Below, piece after piece: positions 19,902 to 30,057 of a stretch of DNA of 64,000 nucleotides; position 1 is the first letter of the stretch; every line of letters starts with the position of its first letter. Source of the DNA: Marinobacter koreensis (GTDB lineage: Bacteria > Pseudomonadota > Gammaproteobacteria > Pseudomonadales > Oleiphilaceae); contig NZ_JAKZAJ010000003.1 in the NCBI RefSeq assembly GCF_023156285.1, positions 62,001 to 126,000 of the forward strand, read 5' to 3'. The notes beneath the pieces are model-generated. The model saw nothing but the letters and a program-made list of their open reading frames with translations, did no database searches and had not been told where the DNA came from. The translations under genes and the position numbers were made by a program.

Positions 19902-22508
19902 ATGGAACGCACCAAAACCGATGATTATGGGCAGTTAACCCTGGACCAGACGCTCGAGCGCCTTGGCTCGGACGGCACCACGGGATTGACCGATGCGGTG
20001 GTCCGGGAACGCCTGGAAACCGTCGGCTTCAACGAAATTGTGGAGAAAGAAGAATCCGTCTGGCATCGGGTTTTCCGTCGATTCTGGGGGCCCATTCCAT
20101 GGATGATCGAGATCGCGGCCATATTGTCCGCGATGGTGGGGAAGTGGGAAGACTTCGGCATCATCCTCGTTATGCTGCTGGTAAATGCCTTCCTGGATTT
20201 TTTCCAGGAACACCGGGCCCTGAATGCCCTCAAGGCGCTCAAGAAGGGGCTGGCGGGAAAGGTGCCGGTGCTGAGGGATGGCGAATACCATTCCGTGCCG
20301 GTTCGAGAACTGGTGCCGGGCGACATCATACGCCTGAAGATTGGAAGCGTGGTCCCGGCCGATGTCCAGCTTTTGAAGGGCGACTATCTCCTGGTGGACC
20401 AGGCGGCTCTGACCGGAGAGTCGCTTCCGGTCAGTAAAAAGGCCCGGGAAGTGGCCTACGCCAATACCATCGTCAAGCAGGGCGAGATGGAAGCGGTGGT
20501 GGTCAATACCGGGATGCACACCAACTTCTCCAATGTCGTGTCGCTCGTGGCCAGGGCCGGTATCAAAGAGCGCAGTCATTTCCAGAAGATGGTGATGCAG
20601 ATCGGCAATTTCCTGATCATGGTCTCCCTGGCACTTGTGCTGTTGATTGTCATGGTCTCCCTGTTCAGGCATGAACCGCTGCTGGAGATTGCCCGCTTTG
20701 CGCTGGTTCTGACTGTGGCCGCCATTCCGGTGGCGTTGCCCGCGGTATTGTCTGTCACCCTGGCGGTGGGGGCGGTAAATCTGGCCCGACGAAAAGCGAT
20801 TGTGTCCCATCTGACCGCGATTGAAGAATTGGCGGGGGTGGATGTGTTCTGTTCGGACAAAACCGGGACGCTCACCCAGAACCAGATGCAGGTGAAGGAT
20901 CCTGTCGCGTTCAGTGGTTTCACTGAACAGGAACTGTTTGTGTTTGCGGCGCTGGCCTCCCGACGGGAAAACCAGGACCCGATTGAATCTCCGATTTTTC
21001 AGTGGCTGGAGGAGCACGGCAGCGAATCCGACTGGCACTCGTGGAAACAGGCGTCGTTCACACCCTTTGACCCGATCAGCAAGCGCACAGAAGCCAGCGT
21101 TGAGAGAGGGGGCGAACAGTTCGTTGTGACCAAGGGGGCGACCCAGGTGTTGCTGGGGATGACGGAACTCGATGAATCGAAGACCCGGGAAATCAATCAG
21201 CGGGTCGATGAGCTGGCTGCCAAGGGCTATCGAACACTTGCGGTAGGGCGGCGACAGGGAGAGGCGCCTCTGAAGCTCCTGGGCTTGATTCCGCTTTACG
21301 ATCCGCCGCGGGATGATTCGAAAGACGTCATTGCGGAAATGGAGAATTACGGGGTTCAGGTCAAGATGGTTACCGGCGACAACCTCGCCATTGCCCGCGA
21401 AATTGGCGGTCTGTTGGGGCTCCAGCAACGCACGATTCGCTCTTCCCAGTTGTCCGGTGCTGCCAGCAACGAGTTGCTGGAGCTGGCCGAAGTGCTTACC
21501 CGGGTGATCTACCGCAGGCTGAAAGGGGACGTGGCCGAAAAAGAAGCCCGCCGGTTTGCCAGTGAGGTAATGGAAGAGGTGGCAACGCTGTACGACACCC
21601 GTGTCCTCGAGCGTGAATTCATCCATACCCATGAGTCCGCCATCATCGAAATGATCGAGGAGGTGGATATCTTTGCGGAGGTGGTGCCGGAAGATAAGTA
21701 CCGCATTATCGATACGCTACAGAAAGGCGATCACATCGTGGCCATGACGGGCGATGGCGTTAATGATGCACCGGCCCTTAAAAAGGCGGATTGCGGATTT
21801 GCTGTCTCCAATGCCACAGATGCGGCCCGGGCTGCAGCCGATATCATTTTGACGGCGCCCGGGCTCTCCGTAATCAACGACGCGTTGCGCCAGGCCAGAA
21901 TTACCTTCGCGAGGATGAAGAGTTACGCCACGTTCCGCATTGCTGAGACAATACGGATCATTCTGTTTATGACACTGTCCATCATCGTCTTCAATTTTTA
22001 CCCCATCACGGCGCTGATGATCATCCTCCTGGCGTTGCTCAACGATATTCCCATCCTGGCCATCGCCTATGACAACACGCGCGTCCACCAAAAGCCCGTG
22101 CGGTGGAACATGCGGGAATTGCTGACGGTATCCATGGTCCTGGGCGTTTTCGGCGTTCTGGCCTCCTTCCTGCTGTTCTTTATCCTTCGGGAGCAGGGAT
22201 TCTCCGACGATGTCATTCGCAGCATGCTTTTCCTCAAGTTGATCGTCGCCGGACACAGTACGCTCTACGTTACCCGCTCGGAGGGTTGGTTCTGGGAACG
22301 CCCTCTACCGGCGCCTCTGCTGCTGGTCGCTACCTTCGGAACGGAGATTCTGGGTACGTTCATCGCGGTCTACGGCATTTTTATCGACCCGATCGGCTGG
22401 GCCTATGCGCTGGCGATCTGGGGCTATGCTCTGGTGTGGTTTCTGGTCAATGATGCAGTCAAGGTGTTCACCTACCGGATGCTGCGGCGAGAGGGAGCGT
22501 TGGCTTAG
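19902..22508 (+). CDS. P-type cation-transporting ATPase (P3A, plasma-membrane H+-ATPase type)
   Basis: P-type ATPase of 868 residues from this start. Seen (numbering from the upstream ATG at 19884; subtract 6): actuator motif TGES at 177-180, IPVALP in M4 at 281-286, phosphorylated Asp325 in CSDKTGTLT, and the hinge GDGVNDAPALKKADCG. This pattern is that of P3A proton pumps; the ion itself is not proven. An insertion of ~65 residues rich in Glu/Arg (RVIYRRLKGDVAEKEARRF onward) sits just before VVPEDKY. GAGGG at 19886-19890 favours ATG 19902 over 19884. First gene of a likely operon with the MBL and phosphoketolase genes, under an FNR-type box. Confidence 0.92.
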   Translation: MERTKTDDYGQLTLDQTLERLGSDGTTGLTDAVVRERLETVGFNEIVEKEESVWHRVFRRFWGPIPWMIEIAAILSAMVGKWEDFGIILVMLLVNAFLDFFQEHRALNALKALKKGLAGKVPVLRDGEYHSVPVRELVPGDIIRLKIGSVVPADVQLLKGDYLLVDQAALTGESLPVSKKAREVAYANTIVKQGEMEAVVVNTGMHTNFSNVVSLVARAGIKERSHFQKMVMQIGNFLIMVSLALVLLIVMVSLFRHEPLLEIARFALVLTVAAIPVALPAVLSVTLAVGAVNLARRKAIVSHLTAIEELAGVDVFCSDKTGTLTQNQMQVKDPVAFSGFTEQELFVFAALASRRENQDPIESPIFQWLEEHGSESDWHSWKQASFTPFDPISKRTEASVERGGEQFVVTKGATQVLLGMTELDESKTREINQRVDELAAKGYRTLAVGRRQGEAPLKLLGLIPLYDPPRDDSKDVIAEMENYGVQVKMVTGDNLAIAREIGGLLGLQQRTIRSSQLSGAASNELLELAEVLTRVIYRRLKGDVAEKEARRFASEVMEEVATLYDTRVLEREFIHTHESAIIEMIEEVDIFAEVVPEDKYRIIDTLQKGDHIVAMTGDGVNDAPALKKADCGFAVSNATDAARAAADIILTAPGLSVINDALRQARITFARMKSYATFRIAETIRIILFMTLSIIVFNFYPITALMIILLALLNDIPILAIAYDNTRVHQKPVRWNMRELLTVSMVLGVFGVLASFLLFFILREQGFSDDVIRSMLFLKLIVAGHSTLYVTRSEGWFWERPLPAPLLLVATFGTEILGTFIAVYGIFIDPIGWAYALAIWGYALVWFLVNDAVKVFTYRMLRREGALA

Positions 22509-22553
22509 GCCCGCGATCGTACCTTCGCAAATTTTTAAACAGGGGAATGATCC

Positions 22554-23945
22554 ATGAAGATTTCTTTTCACGGTGCCGATCTCGGAGTTACGGGATCCTG
22601 CCATCTGGTGCAATGCGGCGATACACGAATTCTGATCGACTGTGGCATGTACCAGGGCGGACATGATCTTGAGGAGGAAAATCAGGCGCCTCTGGGGTTC
22701 GACCCTTCCACCATCGACTACCTGCTCCTGACCCATGCCCATCTGGACCACTGCGGCCGGATTCCATTGCTGTTCAACCGGGGCTTTCGTGGCGAGATCA
22801 TTACCACCTCGGCCAGTCGGGAGCTCGCCAAACTGGTGATGCTGGACAGTGCCCACCTGCAGGAAGAAGAAGCGGAATGGCAGGCCCGCAAACATGCTCG
22901 CCATGGCAAGAAAGGGAAGAAAATCAAACCGCTTTATACGGTTCTGGATACCCTCAACAGCCTGGACCATTTTGGACGGACGGCATCCTATGGTCAGGCC
23001 CTGACACTGGACGGTGGACTCAAGGCCACGTTTTACGATGCCGGACACATCCTGGGGTCGGCATCGGTGCTGCTGGAGCTGGAGGAGGACGGGTATTCCA
23101 GGCGGGTGCTTTTCTCCGGAGACCTGGGTTACAACGATCGCATTATTCTCCGGGATCCTGCGCCCCCATCGCCGGTAGACGTTGTGGTAATGGAGACCAC
23201 CTACGGTGACCGCCTGCACAAGAGCCTCCAGCCCTCCATCGAAGAGTTGTACCAGGCGATCAACGATACCTTCAAACGCGGTGGTAACGTGGTTATTCCT
23301 ACCTTCGCCCTGGAACGCGCCCAGGAGATTCTTTACTACCTTCGGGAGGGTATCCAGAGCGGCGCGCTGTCCAGCTCGATGCAGGTCTTCCTGGATTCTC
23401 CCATGGCCATTTCGGCCACAGAGATCTTCCGCCGTCACCCCGAATGTTACGACGAACAGGCCTGCGAGCTTTTCCGTAATGGCGATGATCCATTTGATTT
23501 CCCGGGTCTTCATTTTACCCGTCAGACCGCCGAATCCATGGCGCTGAACCGTATTGGCGGCGGCGCCGTGATACTTGCCGGTTCCGGGATGTGCACAGGT
23601 GGGCGGGTCAGGCACCACCTGAAGCACAATCTCTGGCGGGAGGACAGCAGTGTGATATTTGTGGGGTATGCGGCCCAGGGCACGCCAGCGAGGCGTATTG
23701 TGGACGGTGCGAGCGAGATCCGGATGTTTGGCGAAGACATCCAGGTGCGTGCCAGAATCCATACCATCGGCGGGTTCTCTGCCCATGCCGACCGCGATGA
23801 GTTGCTGGCGTGGCATCAGAAGCTCGGCAATCCCGAGCTGACATTCCTGGTGCACGGCGAGGAAGACGCGATGAATACCTTTGCCGGTCAACTGAATAAT
23901 ACCAAAGTGATCATGCCGGGTTTGCACGAAGAATTTTCCATCTAG
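22554..23945 (+). CDS. MBL-fold / beta-CASP RNA-processing exonuclease family protein
   Basis: 463 residues of the metallo-beta-lactamase plus beta-CASP superfamily (bacterial Ysh1/CPSF73-like). Zinc motif HAHLDH at 61-66, then DAGHILGSASV, FSGDLGY, the beta-CASP segment DSPMAISATEIFRRHPECYD, GSGMCTGGRVRHHL and the C-terminal GFSAHADRDEL. The fold is typical of RNA nucleases. In bacteria this subfamily recurs beside phosphoketolase and stress genes, but its RNA target is unknown. It starts 45 nt after the ATPase and ends 15 nt before phosphoketolase, on the same strand. Confidence 0.9.
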   Translation: MKISFHGADLGVTGSCHLVQCGDTRILIDCGMYQGGHDLEEENQAPLGFDPSTIDYLLLTHAHLDHCGRIPLLFNRGFRGEIITTSASRELAKLVMLDSAHLQEEEAEWQARKHARHGKKGKKIKPLYTVLDTLNSLDHFGRTASYGQALTLDGGLKATFYDAGHILGSASVLLELEEDGYSRRVLFSGDLGYNDRIILRDPAPPSPVDVVVMETTYGDRLHKSLQPSIEELYQAINDTFKRGGNVVIPTFALERAQEILYYLREGIQSGALSSSMQVFLDSPMAISATEIFRRHPECYDEQACELFRNGDDPFDFPGLHFTRQTAESMALNRIGGGAVILAGSGMCTGGRVRHHLKHNLWREDSSVIFVGYAAQGTPARRIVDGASEIRMFGEDIQVRARIHTIGGFSAHADRDELLAWHQKLGNPELTFLVHGEEDAMNTFAGQLNNTKVIMPGLHEEFSI

Positions 23946-23960
23946 GCCAGGGAGACAACC

Positions 23961-26366
23961 ATGGCGGGATCTGACACAAGAGCCGGGAATGCCCCCAATC
24001 CGCTCACAGATAGAGAGCTGGCAGGGATGGATGCCTACTGGCGGGCAGCCAACTATCTGTCTATCGGCCAGATCTACCTCCTCGATAATCCTTTGCTGGA
24101 GGAACCGCTGAAGCTCTCCCACACCAAGCCCCGCCTGTTGGGACACTGGGGCACCGCGCCGGGCCTGAATCTCATCTATGTGCATCTGAACCGGGTGATC
24201 AAGGCCCGGGATCTGAACATGATCTACATAACCGGCCCGGGCCATGGTGCCCCCGGGATCCTTGCGAACACCTACCTGGAGGGCACCTATTCCGAGATCT
24301 ATCCCAGCGTCAGTGCGGACCGGCAGGGTCTGACCAGACTGTTCCGGCAGTTCTCATTTCCGGGGGGCATTCCCAGCCACACCGCGCCGGAAACGCCCGG
24401 ATCCATTCACGAGGGCGGTGAACTGGGGTATTCCCTGAGTCATGCCTTCGGCGCCGCGTTCGATAACCCGGATCTGATCGTTGCCTGCGTCGTCGGTGAC
24501 GGAGAAGCCGAGACCGGGCCGGCCGCGACGGCCTGGCACTCCAACAAATTCCTGAATCCCGCCAGCGATGGAGCGGTGCTACCGATCCTTCATCTGAACG
24601 GATACAAGATTGCCAACCCGACGGTTCTGGCCCGAATCGGTGATCGGGAGCTGCTCGCCCTGTTTGAGGGCTATGGTTACGAACCCTTGTTGGTGGACGG
24701 GGATGATCCGCTGGTTGTGCATCAGGCCATGGCGCAGACGGTCGACTACGCACTGGACCGCATTCGAACGATTCAGGAAGAGGCCCGATCAGGGCGTGCA
24801 TCGGCCCGCCCCACCTGGCCCATGATCATTCTGCGGACGCCCAAAGGCTGGACCTGCCCGCCAGACGTCGATGGTCTGAAGCTGGAGGGCTACTGGCGGG
24901 CCCACCAGGTGCCCTTTGCCGAGCTCGCGAGCAAGCCAGAACACCTGAAACTGCTGGAACAATGGATGAAGAGTTACCGGCCCGAGGAGCTGTTCGACCA
25001 AAACGGAAGCCTCAGGCCCGAGCTGGCGGAACTGGCACCGAAAGGGTTGCGACGAATGGGAGCCAATCCTCACGCCAACGGCGGGCTCCTGATGCAGAGC
25101 CTGCAGCTGCCGGATTACGCTGACTACGCGATGACAGTACCGCTGCCCGGAGCGGTGATGGGAGAGGCAACGCGTCGGCTAGGTGATTTTTTGCGGGATG
25201 TAATGCATGCAAACCGGGCCCGGGGGAACTTTCGTGTCTTTGGTCCGGATGAAACGGTTTCCAATCGACTGGGCGCCATTCTGGAAGCAACCGACCGGAC
25301 CTGGGAGGCGGACCGTTTCGATTACGATGATCACCTGTCGCCCGATGGCCGGGTGATGGAAATACTCTCCGAACACACCTGTCAGGGCTGGTTGGAGGGG
25401 TATCTTCTGACCGGTCGCCACGGCTTCTTCTCCTGCTACGAGGCGTTTATCCACATCGTGGATTCGATGTTCAACCAACACGCCAAATGGCTGAAGGTGA
25501 GCAAGGAAATCCCCTGGCGTCGTCCGATCGCGTCGCTCAACATTCTGCTGACGTCCCATGTGTGGCGCCAGGACCACAACGGTTTTTCCCACCAGGATCC
25601 GGGGTTTATCGATCATGTGGTCAACAAGAAGGCGAGCATTGTCCGGGTATACCTGCCGCCGGACGCCAATTCACTGCTCTATATTGCCGACCAGTGCCTG
25701 CGTAGTCGGGACAAGGTCAATGTCATTATCGCGGGCAAACAACCGAATCCGCAGTGGTTGGATATGGATGCGGCCATCAATCACTGTCGGGCCGGTATCG
25801 GCATCTGGGAATGGGCCAGCAACGACCAGGGAAGCGAGCCGGATGTCGTCATGGCCTGCGCCGGTGACGTACCGACCATAGAAACCCTGGCGGCGGTGGA
25901 AATCCTCAATGAGCATCTTCCGGATCTGAAAGTCCGGTTAATCAATGTGGTAGACCTGATGACACTCCAGCCAAGGGAGGAACACCCGGTCGGATTGTCG
26001 GCCCGGGATTTCGACACCCTGTTCACCACAGACCGACCGATCATCTTCGCGTTTCACGGCTACCCCTGGCTCATTCACCGACTGTGCTATCGGCGTACCA
26101 ATCATGACAACCTTCATGTCCGCGGTTACAAGGAAGAGGGGACAACCACTACCCCGTTCGACATGGCGGTGCTGAATGATCTTGACCGCTTTCACCTGGT
26201 GATGGATGTGGTTGATCGGGTTCCGTCGTTGGGTGCCAGCGGAGCCTATCTCAAACAGCGTATGAGGGACCGGCTCACCGAGCACAAGCGTTATATAGAG
26301 CGGGTAGGGCAGGACATGCCGGATATCCGGGACTGGAAATGGACGGGGCGTCAGGCGCCGTCCTAA
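23961..26366 (+). CDS. xfp: Phosphoketolase
   Basis: Thiamine-diphosphate enzyme of 801 residues that splits xylulose-5-P and/or fructose-6-P with phosphate to acetyl-phosphate plus an aldose phosphate. Seen: GHWGT at 61-65, GPGHGAP at 92-98, the ThDP/Mg motif [19 protein letters not shown] from 179, and [20 protein letters not shown] in the pyrimidine domain. The full family length is present. Acetyl-phosphate can yield ATP through acetate kinase without respiration, which fits co-location with ATP-consuming ion pumps and FNR-like sites. Xylulose versus fructose preference cannot be told from sequence. Confidence 0.96.
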   Translation: MAGSDTRAGNAPNPLTDRELAGMDAYWRAANYLSIGQIYLLDNPLLEEPLKLSHTKPRLLGHWGTAPGLNLIYVHLNRVIKARDLNMIYITGPGHGAPGILANTYLEGTYSEIYPSVSADRQGLTRLFRQFSFPGGIPSHTAPETPGSIHEGGELGYSLSHAFGAAFDNPDLIVACVVGDGEAETGPAATAWHSNKFLNPASDGAVLPILHLNGYKIANPTVLARIGDRELLALFEGYGYEPLLVDGDDPLVVHQAMAQTVDYALDRIRTIQEEARSGRASARPTWPMIILRTPKGWTCPPDVDGLKLEGYWRAHQVPFAELASKPEHLKLLEQWMKSYRPEELFDQNGSLRPELAELAPKGLRRMGANPHANGGLLMQSLQLPDYADYAMTVPLPGAVMGEATRRLGDFLRDVMHANRARGNFRVFGPDETVSNRLGAILEATDRTWEADRFDYDDHLSPDGRVMEILSEHTCQGWLEGYLLTGRHGFFSCYEAFIHIVDSMFNQHAKWLKVSKEIPWRRPIASLNILLTSHVWRQDHNGFSHQDPGFIDHVVNKKASIVRVYLPPDANSLLYIADQCLRSRDKVNVIIAGKQPNPQWLDMDAAINHCRAGIGIWEWASNDQGSEPDVVMACAGDVPTIETLAAVEILNEHLPDLKVRLINVVDLMTLQPREEHPVGLSARDFDTLFTTDRPIIFAFHGYPWLIHRLCYRRTNHDNLHVRGYKEEGTTTTPFDMAVLNDLDRFHLVMDVVDRVPSLGASGAYLKQRMRDRLTEHKRYIERVGQDMPDIRDWKWTGRQAPS

Positions 26367-26374
26367 AGCCGGGC

Positions 26375-26388
26375 TTGCGCCAAATCAA
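26375..26388. promoter_or_regulatory. Weak FNR-like site upstream of the BCAM0308-family gene
   Basis: TTGCG-CCAA-ATCAA matches 8 of 10 consensus positions but has one error in the TTGA core. A TTGCGC (26406-26411) / TATTCT (26430-26435) promoter with an 18-nt spacer lies downstream, placing the site near -60, close to the class I position. A separate perfect inverted repeat TTTGA-N4-TCAAA occupies 26390-26403. Confidence 0.3.
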
Positions 26389-26550
26389 CTTTGACTGCTC
26401 AAAATTTGCGCACATCGAGCCTCGCTGCCTATTCTGAAAGATGCCAGTAGCTGACGCGGAACGGGAGGTCCGGGTAATTTTTGACCGGCGCCAGCTCCAT
26501 TAACCGGAGGCGGCTCGGCCGAGAAATCCCAATGTCAGAGGAGCAGCGAG

Positions 26551-27057
26551 ATGAGTGCGGGAAATGATCCCGGTCCTGGCGGCGATCGTCATGACCGCCT
26601 GATACAGGAAGAGATTCACGATCCCTACCAGGCCAGGGGTAAGCTGTCTGAGCCCACGGTCTGTCCGGGATGCGGTGCCATTTTCCACAAGGGCCGGTGG
26701 CAATGGAAAGTGGATTACATAGGCGATGCTGACGAGGTGATGTGTCCGGCTTGCAAGCGAATTGAGGACAATATGCCGGCGGGCATCCTTACGTTAAGCG
26801 GAGGCTTTCTCGATGGCCACAAGGAAGAAATTCTCAAGCTGGTTCAGCACAAGGTAGAGGAAGAGAAGGCCGGGCACCCTCTCAAACGACTCATGGCCGT
26901 TGAAGATGGACCAGAGGGAGACGTGGTTCTGACGTTTACCGATACGCACCTGCCCAGAGGTACCGGGCAGGCCATCGAGCGGGCCTACGACGGCAATCTC
27001 GACATCCAGTACACCAAAGAATCCAATCTGGTCCGGGTGTACTGGCGCCGGGATTGA
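26551..27057 (+). CDS. BCAM0308-family zinc-ribbon protein
   Basis: A 168-residue cytosolic protein of the BCAM0308 family. Two CxxC pairs, CPGCG (~38-42) and CPAC (~65-68), form a likely zinc ribbon similar to the NMD3-type domain. A basic, mixed alpha/beta C-terminal part follows (LTFTDTHLPRGTGQAIERAY... LVRVYWRRD). Function unknown; an RNA- or ribosome-related role is only suggested by the NMD3 resemblance. It follows phosphoketolase by 184 nt with its own promoter-like sequence, and converges with the second chemoreceptor 10 nt away. The family is named after a Burkholderia cenocepacia gene that, as I recall, belongs to a low-oxygen-activated locus. Confidence 0.82.
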   Translation: MSAGNDPGPGGDRHDRLIQEEIHDPYQARGKLSEPTVCPGCGAIFHKGRWQWKVDYIGDADEVMCPACKRIEDNMPAGILTLSGGFLDGHKEEILKLVQHKVEEEKAGHPLKRLMAVEDGPEGDVVLTFTDTHLPRGTGQAIERAYDGNLDIQYTKESNLVRVYWRRD

Positions 27058-27067
27058 CGGGCGATCG

Positions 27068-28924
27068 TTACAGACGGAATCGCGAAACCAGTTTCTGGAG
27101 CTCGCTGCCCAGCGCTGCGAGCTCTGAACTGGAGCCGGCCGTTTCGTTCGCCGACGTTGCCGACTGTTCCGTCACATCCCGTATCCGGGTGACATTGTGG
27201 CTGATTTCCTCGGCGACCGAGGTCTGTTCTTCCGAGGCCGTTGCGATCTGATTGTTGTATTGCTGGATTTCCTCCACCGCGCGAGTGATGCGTGCGATGG
27301 TGTCACCCGTGGCCGACGCCCGCGTCAGGGTGTCTGATGCCAGGTTCGCACTGGATTCCATCGCCGAAACGGAATTGCCGGCGCTGCTCTGAAGTGAAGT
27401 AACCAGAGTCTCGATTTCCTGGGCGGATGTCTGTGTTCGCTGGGCAAGTGACCTTACTTCGTCCGCCACGACCGCAAAGCCGCGCCCCTGTTCACCGGCT
27501 CGGGCTGCCTCAATGGCGGCATTCAGAGCCAGAAGGTTGGTCTGTTCAGCGACAGATTTGATCACGTCCAGCACGGTTCCGATGTTGGAGGTTTCCTGCT
27601 GGAGCCCCTGGATGGTTTCCATGCTCTGATTGACCGCCTGGGTCAGCCGGTTCACCTGGTCGATGGTGTCTTTGACTTCCCGCTCGCCGTCGCCGGCCTG
27701 GTTGGACGCTTCCGACGCGACGCTGAAGGCCTGCTCCGCGTTCCGGGCGATGTCGGCAGAGGTGGCCGTCATCTCGTTCATCGCGGTGGCGACCTGATCG
27801 GTTTCCTGCTTTTGTTGGTCGATGCCGCTGCTGGTCCGGGCGGTAACTCTTGATAGCTGCTCGGCGGAGGATGCGATGTTCGTGGCGCCGGTTTCAATGC
27901 TCCGGATCAGCTCCCGCAGACCCACCACCATGGTTGACAGGGCGGCCAGCAGTTTTCCGATTTCGTCGGTTCTCCGGTTGTCGATGTGAACGGACAGATT
28001 GCCGGATGCCACTTCCGATGCAATGGAAACGGCCTGATTAATGGGGGCGGTGATCGCGCGGATGATGAGATAGGCCATTGCGGCCCCCAGTAGCAGTGCC
28101 AGGGCTGTCGTACTGAAAATCAGCAGTGTTGCTTCACTGCGTTCGGAGGCCATCATCTCGACCTGGTTTTCTCTCAGACGATTGGCGGAGCCGATCGCGC
28201 CCGTCACCGTATCCACCATCTGATTGGAAAGTTCTTCACCGGACTGGAACAAGCCGACAACGGTCTTGAATTCGTTGATGTAATCGTCGATGGCTTTGGT
28301 GACTTTTGCCTTGTCCTCGGCGGACAGGGCGGCGGACTTGAGGGGTTCCTTGATTCGTTCCGAGTCTCCCTGGAAGGCTTTTACGCTGTCCTGATCGTGC
28401 TCGACCAGGAACTTCCTTTCGGATCGGCGAAGATCTCCGAACATGGCCGATGCGAAAAACAGTGAGCTGTGCGCTTTGAGGGAGGACTCGGCGATCCGCG
28501 CCTTGGTTTCGAGACGACCCAGTGCCGCCTCCCGCTCGGCGAGGTTGGTTTTTACCTTGCCCAGAAGGGTCTGATACTGGTGGACGTTTTTCTCGATTCC
28601 ATCCAGCGTGTCGAGTTCTTCGGCAACCGATAGCAGGGGCTCGATCTGGCCGGTTACGGCAAGTACCGCGTCACCCTTTGCCTGCGCCTTCTTTACAGCG
28701 TCGGCTTCGCTGGTCAGCAGGAAGTTTTTCTCTTCGACCCTCGCTTCGGTCAGCCTCGTATTCACCTGTCCGAGCATGGCAACGATGTTCGACCGGGTGC
28801 TGTAGCTTTCCAGCGCACGATTGCCGACAACGCCAACCACAATGGTCAGTACCAGCAACACCGCAAACCCACCTGCGAGCTTGGAGCGAATGGTCAAATT
28901 GTTGAGCAGGTTTGGAAGACTCAT
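27068..28924 (-). CDS. Methyl-accepting chemotaxis protein (second chemoreceptor)
   Basis: A 618-residue chemoreceptor: TM1 about 15-33 ([17 protein letters not shown]), a helical-bundle periplasmic domain (~35-265), TM2 about 270-292, HAMP, and the signalling coiled coil with [20 protein letters not shown] and [18 protein letters not shown] near-perfect FNR-type box lies 52 nt before the start codon, so expression may follow oxygen. It sits inside the accessory region, between the BCAM0308-family gene and the N-ATPase operon. Ligand unknown. Confidence 0.92.
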   Translation of the reverse strand: MSLPNLLNNLTIRSKLAGGFAVLLVLTIVVGVVGNRALESYSTRSNIVAMLGQVNTRLTEARVEEKNFLLTSEADAVKKAQAKGDAVLAVTGQIEPLLSVAEELDTLDGIEKNVHQYQTLLGKVKTNLAEREAALGRLETKARIAESSLKAHSSLFFASAMFGDLRRSERKFLVEHDQDSVKAFQGDSERIKEPLKSAALSAEDKAKVTKAIDDYINEFKTVVGLFQSGEELSNQMVDTVTGAIGSANRLRENQVEMMASERSEATLLIFSTTALALLLGAAMAYLIIRAITAPINQAVSIASEVASGNLSVHIDNRRTDEIGKLLAALSTMVVGLRELIRSIETGATNIASSAEQLSRVTARTSSGIDQQKQETDQVATAMNEMTATSADIARNAEQAFSVASEASNQAGDGEREVKDTIDQVNRLTQAVNQSMETIQGLQQETSNIGTVLDVIKSVAEQTNLLALNAAIEAARAGEQGRGFAVVADEVRSLAQRTQTSAQEIETLVTSLQSSAGNSVSAMESSANLASDTLTRASATGDTIARITRAVEEIQQYNNQIATASEEQTSVAEEISHNVTRIRDVTEQSATSANETAGSSSELAALGSELQKLVSRFRL

Positions 28925-28975
28925 GGTGCGCCCTTGATTTCCTTGAACAAAACCGATGCTGACGTGCCAGGGAGG

Positions 28976-28989
28976 TTGAAGCAGATCAA
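28976..28989. promoter_or_regulatory. FNR/Anr-type site upstream of the second chemoreceptor
   Basis: TTGAA-GCAG-ATCAA matches the FNR/Anr consensus at 9 of 10 positions with both cores exact. Its centre is ~58 nt upstream of the chemoreceptor ATG (minus strand). No good -10 box appears at the class II spacing, so activation or repression cannot be assigned. The rest of 28925-29144 is AT-rich with no gene. Confidence 0.55.
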
Positions 28990-29144
28990 CGAACTATCCT
29001 GATACGAAAAGCGGCATTCTGTTTATTATTGATGCCTATATTAAGGCCTGAATTTGTGAAAAATTCCAGTGGTTTAAGGTAACAGATGATTTCACGGGTT
29101 TCTCGAAGTGACACGCCCGAAAAAATTAAAGCACAAAAATAAAA

Positions 29145-30044
29145 TCAGTTTGTTTGATCTGTTGACCCGGTTGTTTCGAAACCTGAAATCAGATCGAGCA
29201 GCTCCGACGTGATGAGCGATTGCCGCACCCGACGGAAATTCATGGTGACATCCTCCAGTCGTTCGTCCAGGGCCCGTTCTGCCGACTGCATGGCAACAAG
29301 CCGACTGGCATGTTCACTCGCCTGGGACTCAGCACAGGCACGGAACAGCAGCACGAAAAGATATTGATCCAGCAGTCGCTGAAACAGGGTCTGCCGGTTC
29401 ATGGTGTAGGTCGGGAGCGAACGGGAGGGCCAGCGCTCCTCCTCCAGGCGATGAAATCTCTGGAGGTTAACCGGGAGCAGTTCAACGCCGATCGGATGGT
29501 AACCCGACCGTTTCAGTGGGTGGTTGTAGAACAGGTAGACATAGTGAACATTCCCGGCTTCACGCCAGTCGTCGATGGTCATCAGGATGCGTTCGACCAA
29601 ACTGGTGATCTGGGCCGCGGAAGCGGGTACCGGCATCACCTCATCAATGCCTTCTCCCGCGTCCTCCAGGTTTTCTGCGACCCGTGCGCCAATCGCCAGA
29701 ATCTGTCGATGGGTACTGTCTGCGGGAATGGCTCCCATCCGCTCCGTGGCATACAGGGCGATGTCTTCATTGAATCGACCGCACAGCCCGTGATCGGACC
29801 CGAAAATGATGGCACCCAGCCTGTTTGCGGTTCTGGGCCGAGGCGAATTGAAACTGGCGGGATCATAGTCTTTGAGCAGAATGTGAAGCCCCATCTCGAT
29901 GGTCCGGTAATAGCCGTCGAGGGCGCCAACGGCCTGATCGTACTGATGGATGTTGGCGGCTGAGAGGGCCTTCATGGTTTTCACAATGCCGTGAAGGTCC
30001 TCGAGGTTGTCCATTTTCCTGTGCAGGTACTCCAGCGTTTCCAT
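29145..30044 (-). CDS. atpG: N-type ATPase gamma subunit
   Basis: A 299-residue gamma (central stalk) subunit of an N-type rotary ATPase. Long N- and C-terminal helices form the rotor shaft: residues 1-45 with IVKTMKALSAANI, and ~235-290 with LVAMQSAERALDERLEDVTMNFRRVRQSLITSELLDLISG. Between them lies the Rossmann-like part with IIFGSDHGLCGRFNEDIA. It is last in the operon, 13 nt after atpA. The divergent sequence, compared with standard F-type gamma, is typical of N-ATPases. Confidence 0.9.
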   Translation of the reverse strand: METLEYLHRKMDNLEDLHGIVKTMKALSAANIHQYDQAVGALDGYYRTIEMGLHILLKDYDPASFNSPRPRTANRLGAIIFGSDHGLCGRFNEDIALYATERMGAIPADSTHRQILAIGARVAENLEDAGEGIDEVMPVPASAAQITSLVERILMTIDDWREAGNVHYVYLFYNHPLKRSGYHPIGVELLPVNLQRFHRLEEERWPSRSLPTYTMNRQTLFQRLLDQYLFVLLFRACAESQASEHASRLVAMQSAERALDERLEDVTMNFRRVRQSLITSELLDLISGFETTGSTDQTN

Positions 30045-30057
30045 GGTTTTGGTCCGA

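Noticed and set aside
19935-21632. Minus-strand open frame of 565 codons opposite the P-type ATPase
   Set aside because: The plus-strand frame carries all P-type ATPase motifs; the antisense frame carries none.
22305-24245. Minus-strand open frame of 646 codons across the MBL gene
   Set aside because: It spans the ends of two real plus-strand genes and the whole MBL gene, with no recognisable domain.
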